64,000 nucleotides of DNA from contig NZ_JXQQ01000084.1 of NCBI RefSeq assembly GCF_000834655.1, positions 124,001 to 188,000 on the forward strand, in the 5' to 3' direction. Under the pieces are notes generated by a model. The model made no database searches, was not told the origin of the DNA, and was given only the letters and a program-made list of their open reading frames with translations. The stretch comes from Variovorax paradoxus (GTDB taxonomy: Bacteria; Pseudomonadota; Gammaproteobacteria; Burkholderiales; Burkholderiaceae_C). Of the stretch, positions 10,181 to 16,969 are shown in pieces (the first letter of the stretch is position 1; each line of letters starts with the position of its first letter). The translations under genes and the position numbers were made by a program.

Positions 10181-10960
10181 TCAGTTCTTGATTTGCTTGA
10201 TGACGACGGACGCCTTGGGCGTGCCGATGGGGTTGGCATAGAGGGTGGCCAGCACTGGCCAGAATTCCGGCCCGATGGCGTCGTCATCGCCGAAGCCTTT
10301 GAAGTGGGTGGCGAGACCCATGGCATGCCCGATCTCGTGGATGACAATTTCCCCGTCTGCCACGCATTGGGGGTTGTCCAGGTTCACGTAGATCCGCCCG
10401 GTGAGTTCCCCGGGGCTGAGCATGGAAGCCGACCAGCCGCCGCTAAAGGGCGCATCACTGACATTGCCACAGAAGGCCTGCGGATTGCCACCGGCCGGCA
10501 GGTAGGCCGTGCCTTGGCGGAATACGATGCCACGGGTGATCGTCGCCTCGTCGGCGCTCTCGATGCTGGCGCGGTCAAAAATGACGTACCCGAGCTTGGC
10601 TTCAACGGCGTCCATCGCAGGCACGGCACGAGCTTCGCCGTTGGTCTTCACCGGAATGGGCAAGGTCCAACGCTTCACGACACCGGCGTACCGGCCATTC
10701 CACGGATAGCCGACGCTGGACAGGTTGGTGGAATCGGCCAGACCGAGGATTTCGGCATCCGTCGGGCCAGCGGGAGTTACCGGGACCACGGGCTCGGTGG
10801 GAGCCGGAACCGGAGCTTCGGGTGTTACCGGCGCGGGGGACGTTTGCGCTGGCGTGGTGGGAAGCACCCCGACAGGCATGGCCGAGCCTCCGCCTCCACC
10901 CCCACCACCGCAAGCTGCCAGCACCAGGGCTGCGCTCAAGAAAACCATCCTGCTCTTCAT
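10181..10960 (-). CDS. lipoprotein with metzincin-like HEXXH motif
   Basis: 259 residues from the ATG at 10960, preceded by GGAAGGATCG. Signal peptide with lipobox LAAC, then a poly-Gly and Pro/Thr-rich linker (about 22-65), then a globular domain. Near the C-terminus HEIGHAMGLATH resembles a metzincin zinc site (HEXXHXXGXXH), but the third histidine is one residue further along than in the consensus, so catalysis is not assured. A surface-anchored matrixin-like protease is the best guess. First gene of the minus-strand envelope operon (10960 to 8593). Confidence 0.75.
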   Translation of the reverse strand: MKSRMVFLSAALVLAACGGGGGGGGSAMPVGVLPTTPAQTSPAPVTPEAPVPAPTEPVVPVTPAGPTDAEILGLADSTNLSSVGYPWNGRYAGVVKRWTLPIPVKTNGEARAVPAMDAVEAKLGYVIFDRASIESADEATITRGIVFRQGTAYLPAGGNPQAFCGNVSDAPFSGGWSASMLSPGELTGRIYVNLDNPQCVADGEIVIHEIGHAMGLATHFKGFGDDDAIGPEFWPVLATLYANPIGTPKASVVIKQIKN

Positions 10961-11097
10961 TTCGATCCTTCCGGTTGCTTGTTGGATATCGCGTGGGCTG
11001 CTTGCCTCTGCGCGGAAGGATCGTAGCTCAAAGGTAACCATATCCCGGGAAATCTTATTCCGTGGAGTTTTATGCATGAGAAACGGACCATCCAGGC

Positions 11098-11370
11098 ATG
11101 GTCAAAACGGCGCCCCCTGAAAAGCAAAAAGCACCTGAGCTGGTGCTTTTTGGGGAGGCTGTTCGTCGTCGGCGGAAGGCGCTGGGCTACTCGCAGGAAG
11201 CCTTCGGCGATGCGTGCGGTATTGACCGCAGCTACATGGGCGGCATTGAGCGCGGCGAGCACAACCTCGCTTTGATCAACATCCTGAAGATCATCCGGGC
11301 GCTAGACATTCAGCCTTCGGATTTCTTCAAAGATCTGGACACGCCCAAGAAGAAGAGCAAGTCAACGTAG
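11098..11370 (+). CDS. XRE family helix-turn-helix regulator
   Basis: 90 residues with a lambda-repressor-type HTH from about 17 to 73: GEAVRRRRKALGYSQEAFGD, then GIDRSYMGGIERGEHN and the FxxDL tail. Divergent from the envelope operon, with 137 bp between starts, so it may control its own gene and that operon. It could also control the island's excision, since no separate excisionase is visible. The ribosome binding site is weak. Confidence 0.85.
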   Translation: MVKTAPPEKQKAPELVLFGEAVRRRRKALGYSQEAFGDACGIDRSYMGGIERGEHNLALINILKIIRALDIQPSDFFKDLDTPKKKSKST

Positions 11371-11690
11371 CAGTCCATGGCTGCACCTGTGGGCAACCCT
11401 GCTGCGCCCTGCGGCAGGCATGGGCAGGGTTGTCCATAGGCAGGCGAAGCCTGAGCGGTGGACTGTGGATTGAATCCTATGGGTCCGGCGTGCGGCCAAT
11501 GCGTACCGACTCGACACGCTATTGCCTTTCCGGCCCAGAGAGACCAAAGGTTGGGTGCGGATATTCGCGTTTTCTCTACCCCTAGCGCAGGCAGCAGATC
11601 CAGCAACAAACGGTTACCCTACTAGAGCGATCCGAAGCGGACGAAGGTCTGTGCGTGCGTGTATTTCCATGAATAAACTGGAGAAGGCAA
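11371..11690 (+). other. 320-bp gap with nested inverted repeats before the RloC-like gene
   Basis: No convincing gene. Directly after the XRE stop lie two nested perfect inverted repeats: outer CAGTCCA (11371-11377) / TGGACTG (11459-11465) and inner CAACCCTGC (11394-11402) / GCAGGGTTG (11424-11432). The latter encloses a further small hairpin. The arrangement could form a structured RNA or an operator. The leader of the downstream ATPase gene ends with GGAGAAGG at 11680-11687. Confidence 0.5.
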
Positions 11691-13982
11691 TTGCTAGAGC
11701 GAATCTCTGAGATACAGGGCGTCGGACTTCTGCACGATGCGAGTGCAAAATCTCATACTTGCCGTAAGGCGACGCTGATATATGGAGACAACGGACGCGG
11801 CAAGTCCACCTTGGCAACCATCTTGCGTTCTCTTTCCATTGGAGACGCATCGCTGATTACCCATCGAAAAACGCTCGATGGAAAACTGCCCCCCAAGATA
11901 ACTCTTCAATTCGCGAATGGGCATCCGGTCACTTTTTCCAACGGGGCTTGGTCTGAGTCGCGTCCGGAAGTCTTGGTTTTTGACGCCAACTTCATCGAGC
12001 TGAACGTCCATTCCGGTGGGGCAGTAAACACCAATCATCGGAAAAATCTTCTCGAGTTTGCTCTGGGTGAGCCAGCCGTTGCCGCGCGCACTGCTGCGGA
12101 CAAGGCAACAGCAGATGCGAAGAAGGCTTCCGAAGATGTCCAGTCGTTGTCTTCGCAGTTGGCCGGGTATCACACCGGCATGGCTTTCGTTCAGTTTGAA
12201 AAACTGGCTGCGGTTTCGGATGCTGACACCCAGCTTGCCGCGCTTCAAGCCCAGATCGGTGCGGCAAGAAACCTCAATGCCATCTCTGCCAAGGCAGTTC
12301 CCTCAATCGTCACTGAACCGACCTTCGATCTTGAGTCAGTATTCTCGGTTCTTCGGACTTCGCTCAAAGATGTCCATGCTGATGCGGAGAAGGTCGTCAA
12401 GGAACACCTCGGGAAGATTGGAGACGAAGCTGCCGAAGGCTGGATAAGCCAGGGCCTTCAGTTTGGAGACGGGAAGAGCTGCCCATACTGCAATCAAGAT
12501 GTCGAAGGTAATGACCTTATCAAGGCTTACCAAACCCACTTCAACGCAGCCTACGGCGAACTGAAGGCTAAGGTCACGGCCTTGAATACGACAGTTTCGA
12601 CGGCAACGTCAGCAACCCACGTAACCTCCATCGTCCAAGCAGTTGCAACCGCTGCTGCAAGAGTGTCGGCATGGGCAGAACAGGTGCCCACTGATTCGTT
12701 CGTGTTTGACCCGATCCCAGCGGAGAAGGCGCTTAAAGAATTGGAAGAGTTTCTATTCGTACTTGTTCATCAGAAGCAAGGATCGCCCTCTGATGCGGCG
12801 GGTTCCCCCGAAGACCTAGCCAAGGCTGAGCAACTCTGGAGCGCTGTGCTTACACCCTTGAAAGAGGTGAACACCACCATTAAGGCGGCTAGCGATCTGA
12901 TCGATGACTACAAAGGCAAGCTTGCAACGGCGAACACCACAACCCTCCAACAACAGGTCCTGCAACTTGAATCCGCAAAGCGCCGACATCAGCAGGTCGT
13001 TGTCGACCTCATCGCAAAGTTAGGCATTGCGCGGAAAGCTGCCGAGACAGCAGAGTCGGTCAAAAAAGCCGAGCGTGAAAAGCTCGATACGTTGATGAAG
13101 GCGACCCTCAGCAAATACGAGAAGTCCATCAACACTCTGTTAAAAAATTTTGGTGCATCCTTCAGCATCGAGGGCATGGGCGCCAACTTTCGTGGAGGGG
13201 CCGCGCGTAGTGAATATGGGCTGCTACTGCGAGGCAAGACAGTTGCCCTCGAGGGCGGACATCCATCTTTTGCGACGGCACTAAGCGAAGGCGATAAGAG
13301 AACTTTAGCATTTGCATTTTTCGTTGCAAGCACTCTGGCGGATACCAAGCTATCGACGAGAACGGTGGTGGTTGACGATCCCATGTGCAGCCTGGATGCA
13401 AACCGAAAGCAGCATACAAAGGCTGTCCTAAAACGGTTGCACGCTGGAGCCGCACAGCTCGTAGTATTGGCACACGATCCATACTTTCTCCGCGATCTGC
13501 GCGACGCGTTTCTGAAGGTGGACTCAGCGACTCCGATCAGTCTCTTTCAACTTGTTCTTGCTGCCAACGACTACACGAGCTTCGGCGCTCTAGACATCGA
13601 CAAAGAGTGTGAGTCAGCATATTTCCAGCACCACCGTGTGCTCAACGCATTTTGCGACGGAACTCCATCAGACAGTCGAGCCGTCGCAAAGGCCGTTCGG
13701 CCAATGCTGGAAGGTTATCTCCATCGCCGATTCCCAGGTCTTGTATCGAAGTCACTGCTGTTCGGTCAGGTCGTCATTCAGATTAGGGACGCAGGGGTTC
13801 CGAGCCCACTCGTCCATGCTCAAAACCTCGTGACTGAATTGAACGAAATCAACGACTATGCAGGTCAATTTCATCACGACACCAATCCAGGTGCTGACAC
13901 AGTAGTTGTCGTCGCAACAGAACTAAAAACGTATGTCACTCGTGCCCTGCACATTGTGCATCGGGGCGAGGCGATGGCCTGA
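11691..13982 (+). CDS. RloC/PrrC-like ATPase, candidate anticodon nuclease
   Basis: 763 residues from a TTG start (MLERISEIQGVGL) with GGAG 7 bp upstream. ABC/SMC-type ATPase split around coiled coils. Walker A GDNGRGKST is at about 33-40, the ABC signature region LSEGDKRTLAF at about 527, and Walker B VVVDDP with D562/D563. A single CPYC at 264-267 sits between the coiled coils, as in the zinc hook of RloC and Rad50. After the ATPase a C-terminal domain carries R670-x3-E674 (RPMLE) and late histidines (H728/H729 in FHHD; also H709). This resembles the Arg-Glu-His triad of PrrC/RloC tRNA anticodon nucleases. Length fits RloC. The ATPase class is firm; the nuclease assignment is an inference. 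Confidence 0.75.
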   Translation: MLERISEIQGVGLLHDASAKSHTCRKATLIYGDNGRGKSTLATILRSLSIGDASLITHRKTLDGKLPPKITLQFANGHPVTFSNGAWSESRPEVLVFDANFIELNVHSGGAVNTNHRKNLLEFALGEPAVAARTAADKATADAKKASEDVQSLSSQLAGYHTGMAFVQFEKLAAVSDADTQLAALQAQIGAARNLNAISAKAVPSIVTEPTFDLESVFSVLRTSLKDVHADAEKVVKEHLGKIGDEAAEGWISQGLQFGDGKSCPYCNQDVEGNDLIKAYQTHFNAAYGELKAKVTALNTTVSTATSATHVTSIVQAVATAAARVSAWAEQVPTDSFVFDPIPAEKALKELEEFLFVLVHQKQGSPSDAAGSPEDLAKAEQLWSAVLTPLKEVNTTIKAASDLIDDYKGKLATANTTTLQQQVLQLESAKRRHQQVVVDLIAKLGIARKAAETAESVKKAEREKLDTLMKATLSKYEKSINTLLKNFGASFSIEGMGANFRGGAARSEYGLLLRGKTVALEGGHPSFATALSEGDKRTLAFAFFVASTLADTKLSTRTVVVDDPMCSLDANRKQHTKAVLKRLHAGAAQLVVLAHDPYFLRDLRDAFLKVDSATPISLFQLVLAANDYTSFGALDIDKECESAYFQHHRVLNAFCDGTPSDSRAVAKAVRPMLEGYLHRRFPGLVSKSLLFGQVVIQIRDAGVPSPLVHAQNLVTELNEINDYAGQFHHDTNPGADTVVVVATELKTYVTRALHIVHRGEAMA

Positions 13983-13990
13983 CGCGAATA

Positions 13991-14560
13991 TCAAGTCCAG
14001 TCTAGTTCTGAAGCGATAAGCTTTCGGTATTCGGTGTCGATCTGACTGGGGGCGCGGCGGACGTATTCTTCGGCCGCTATGCGCTCGGCTCCATCAAGTT
14101 CGTTCAGATGCGCGACGATCTCTTCGGCGCGCGGCATAACGCCTGGGCTGATTTTGAAGCCGCAACTCAAACCCGTCCAAACTACGCCTGCGAGGCCTCG
14201 CTCTTGTGCCCACGCAGCAATCGCCGGTGCTCCCTCGCCCTGATAAATTCCGCCGGACCTGTCCCAGTAGCCGATGTTGGCTTCGATCCACTTTGGTTTG
14301 GCCGCCTCAAATTCGCGAAGACCGAGTTGCTGCCTCGCGGTCGCCACATTATCCGCAGCAAGCAGAGTCCACAGTGATTGAACCTCCGGCACGTTCTCGC
14401 AAATCACCAGTGTGATCTTGCGGCCAGCCGACTCTCTTGCGAACTCGACGGGGAGCATCGGACCATCTCGGTTCCAACCGCCGACACATGGCAACGTTCT
14501 CGGGTCCCAGATCAGCGAACCCCAGCCAATGCAGACAATTTTGTCTTGATGATGTTCCAT
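13991..14560 (-). CDS. unknown protein, possibly GGCT/AIG2-like
   Basis: 189 residues from the ATG at 14560, which has AAAGGT upstream; an upstream frame extension of 17 codons is less likely. The start VCIGWGSLIWDPRTLP resembles the YGSL loop of gamma-glutamylcyclotransferase-like folds, but I cannot align the rest with confidence. Trp-rich helices and KPKWIEANIGYW follow. It is tail to tail with the RloC-like gene (9 bp apart), so it may be a fellow cargo or defence gene. Function unknown. Confidence 0.6.
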   Translation of the reverse strand: MEHHQDKIVCIGWGSLIWDPRTLPCVGGWNRDGPMLPVEFARESAGRKITLVICENVPEVQSLWTLLAADNVATARQQLGLREFEAAKPKWIEANIGYWDRSGGIYQGEGAPAIAAWAQERGLAGVVWTGLSCGFKISPGVMPRAEEIVAHLNELDGAERIAAEEYVRRAPSQIDTEYRKLIASELDWT

Positions 14561-14672
14561 GCTGACCTTTGGGACTTCACTTGATGCCTTGCCAGAATTT
14601 CTGGCGGTCATGCTTCTCGTGCTGATCGTATGTGCGTTCTTCCGCGTCTGCGGCGAAATTCCGCAAAGCTTA

Positions 14673-16055
14673 CTACCACTTCAGCTTCTTGCTCGGCGCC
14701 TCATTGATCTGCCTGACCTTCGCCTCCTGCAACTGCTGCTCCAGCCGCGCCATCTGCTCCATCAGCGCCGCAAGCTGCTGCTGTGCCTTCTTCGCTTCGT
14801 CCGGAGTCTTCGCATTCGCCATATCGGCAACGGCCGCATTGATGGACTGCTGCAAGGCACCGATGGCCGCCTGAATGCTGTGGATGGTGTCCATAGCGGT
14901 GGACGGCACTGGTGAAGTGACCGTCGTTCCGGTGTCGCGCATGGCTTTCATTCGCTGGGTCGCCTGCTCCATGCTGGCGATCACGGGCTTCTTGACCTGT
15001 TCGCCGTCGGCCTGCTTGGCGGTGGTCATCGCATCTTCCACGATGCGTTCGGTATGGGGTGTCTTCTTGATGGGCATGGTTTTCTCCTTTGTTGTTGCTC
15101 TTGTGAAGTCGGCAGGTTTCAGCGTTGCTGCTGAGGCGCTGCCGGCGCCTTGGGTTCTCGGGAAGGTGCGAGGGCTCAGGTACATCTTGATGTTGAAAGC
15201 TCGCCGCTCGCCGACCAGGGTGTCCAGGCTGGCCAGGGCTTTCTGATACTCGGGCACGGTCAGCATGACGGTGCCGGGCTTCCCGCTCTTTGGCGGCGCC
15301 AAGGAGCGGTAATCAGTGTCGGCTTCAAACAAGGGGCCTTTGAGCCGCATCGCCTTCGTCGCGCCCGGCATCTTCACAGAGAGATAGTCCTGGCCTTGAC
15401 GTGTGACAGTCACGCCGAGTGCGTCATCCAGCCACTGCACCAGTTCATTCCTGTTATTTGCGTGGCCAGCCTGGACAGCCTGGACAATTTCCTGTTGCAG
15501 CAGATGGGCGGAACGCCGTTTCCCTTTGCTACCGGGTAGCTTCCGGTCGGTGACCGAGATGGCGGCACGCATTGGGTCCGGGCTGACCTGCCCATAGCCC
15601 ATCCTATGGTTCGTCACCTGGGTGAAGGCTTCGTACAGGGCCAGGTTGCGTTCACCGGGTGGATGAATATTGAGCCGCTTGCCGCGTCCAGTGGCGAATT
15701 CGATCATCGGCACAACGAAGTGGATTTCAACATTACCCTTCTCGCGGTGCAGCACGAACAGGCTGTTGAACTGGCGATCCAACAGACCCGGTGCCACGGT
15801 CTTCTTGAACGAATCGACCACCTCGTGCATCTGCTGGCGGGTTGGCTCCTCCTTGTCCCGGAAGGCCAGTACGCCGGACACATAGCGGTGTTTGCGCTGG
15901 ATGCCGTTGATGACGGCAATCGTGGTGGCGGGATGGCCTTCCAGCACCTCGGGAGCGACCTCGCGGGGCTGGCCCGTGTGGTCCTTCATGCTGAGCAGGT
16001 AGTTCACCGGCGCTTCGCCATTGGAGGTGCCCGACTTGAAGATACGCACGATCAC
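14673..16055 (-). CDS. relaxase (mobilization nuclease)
   Basis: 460 residues. Nicks at oriT and leads DNA transfer with the help of a conjugative element in the same cell. The N-terminal relaxase region (1-140) contains a catalytic-type cluster HREKGNVEIHFVVP with H103, E110 and H112, where Glu replaces one of the usual three histidines. A likely tyrosine nucleophile is in the first 20 residues (Y19 in VNYLL). A long C-terminal part ends in a Gln-rich coiled coil (about 385-450). Overlaps the upstream accessory gene by 4 bp. Two copies of the element's 15-bp motif lie inside this gene. Confidence 0.82.
   Translation of the reverse strand: MIVRIFKSGTSNGEAPVNYLLSMKDHTGQPREVAPEVLEGHPATTIAVINGIQRKHRYVSGVLAFRDKEEPTRQQMHEVVDSFKKTVAPGLLDRQFNSLFVLHREKGNVEIHFVVPMIEFATGRGKRLNIHPPGERNLALYEAFTQVTNHRMGYGQVSPDPMRAAISVTDRKLPGSKGKRRSAHLLQQEIVQAVQAGHANNRNELVQWLDDALGVTVTRQGQDYLSVKMPGATKAMRLKGPLFEADTDYRSLAPPKSGKPGTVMLTVPEYQKALASLDTLVGERRAFNIKMYLSPRTFPRTQGAGSASAATLKPADFTRATTKEKTMPIKKTPHTERIVEDAMTTAKQADGEQVKKPVIASMEQATQRMKAMRDTGTTVTSPVPSTAMDTIHSIQAAIGALQQSINAAVADMANAKTPDEAKKAQQQLAALMEQMARLEQQLQEAKVRQINEAPSKKLKW
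15221..15235 (+). repeat. 15-bp island motif, copy 1 (inside relaxase gene)
   Basis: TGTCCAGGCTGGCCA, an odd dyad with 6 of 7 base pairs matching around the central G. Exact match to copies at 15463, 21844 and 23975. Confidence 0.8.
15463..15477 (-). repeat. 15-bp island motif, copy 2 (inside relaxase gene)
   Basis: TGGCCAGCCTGGACA, the exact reverse complement of copy 1, followed directly by another GCCTGGACA half (15478-15486). Confidence 0.8.
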
Positions 16056-16507
16056 GCCGCCTCCGCTGTTCCCGCCGTGGCCGCAGTGCTCTCCTTGGTG
16101 ATGCGTTTCAGGTTCTCTTCGGCGAGGTCTAGGACCTGCATCATGACCATCAGCATTTCTTCGTCCAACGCTTCGCCTTCGGTCAGGTGGCGTGCGATCT
16201 GGTTCACATGGCCGGCGATGTCGTTGAGTTCGGCCTGGCAGGCCAGCAGAATGTGGTGATGGCTGAAGGGTGAGTCGGCGTTGCCGCCATGGACAGCTTG
16301 CTGGCGAACATATTGGGCGATGCTGCCGAAGCCCTGCGACAAGGCGCGGGCACAGATGGTGGCGTGCTCTGCGGGCGAGACTCTGGTTTCCACGCGGCGG
16401 GTGCGCAGGTGTTGCTGTCCATTATGTCCAGCCCGTCCTGGCTGTTGCTTGGAGATGGTGCCGGCGACCTCGTGAGGGTCGGCGGTGGTGGTGATGTTGT
16501 CGTTCAT
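16052..16507 (-). CDS. MobC-like relaxosome accessory protein
   Basis: 151 residues from the ATG at 16507, preceded by GAAAGGA. The central region (RRVETRVSPAEHATICARAL ... FGSIAQYVRQQAV) looks like a ribbon-helix-helix DNA-binding domain of MobC type, followed by helices (LNDIAGHVNQIARHLTEG) typical of the family. Translationally coupled to the relaxase (ATGA). Expected to bind oriT and assist nicking. Confidence 0.75.
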   Translation of the reverse strand: MNDNITTTADPHEVAGTISKQQPGRAGHNGQQHLRTRRVETRVSPAEHATICARALSQGFGSIAQYVRQQAVHGGNADSPFSHHHILLACQAELNDIAGHVNQIARHLTEGEALDEEMLMVMMQVLDLAEENLKRITKESTAATAGTAEAA

Positions 16508-16969
16508 GGCGGCGTCCTTTCTTCTTGTTGTTGTGTGCCGTGCCGGCGCATGGCTTGAGCGCCAGCGGGGGGTGGAGACGAGAGGGGTATGGGGGAACCC
16601 CATCAAGGACATGTTCGCCTACGGCGGATAGGTTGACCTTGCTTCCTCTTGGTTTTTCTTTCTTCCCCTCCCCCTGATTTCATTCAAGCAGAGGACAACG
16701 GGAATGCAAGTGCCGGCGAGCTGTTTCCGATAGGTGGTGTGTTCTCGGGATGTGCGGGCCGGCGGAAAAGTTCTGAGTGAATGCTGTCCAACCTGTCCAG
16801 GCCGCCAACCCGCCCAGTTGATTTCACTGATTTGGCTATGACATCGCAGAACAGACAGCCGGCATTCTGAATGCGCGCCACATCGTCGTCCCCTTGTACG
16901 ATTCACCACCAGCGGAGCCCTCATGAGATTCGGTACTCCACCGCCTAGCACAAAAAATACATTTCTTCA
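16508..16969. other. 462-bp non-coding region, candidate oriT and divergent promoters
   Basis: Lies between the divergent mob operon and the res-mod operon, the usual place for an origin of transfer. Visible elements: a 6-bp hairpin ATGGGG/CCCCAT with a 3-nt loop (16589-16603); a degenerate copy of the element's 15-bp motif preceded by an extra TGTCCA (16785-16808); and AT-richer stretches near both ends. No open frame here has convincing protein character. No known nic consensus was identified, so oriT is only a positional guess. Confidence 0.4.

Noticed and set aside
16619..16951. 110-codon open frame on the minus strand in the candidate oriT region
   Set aside because: Composition is not protein-like, there is no ribosome binding site, and the stretch lies between divergent operons.
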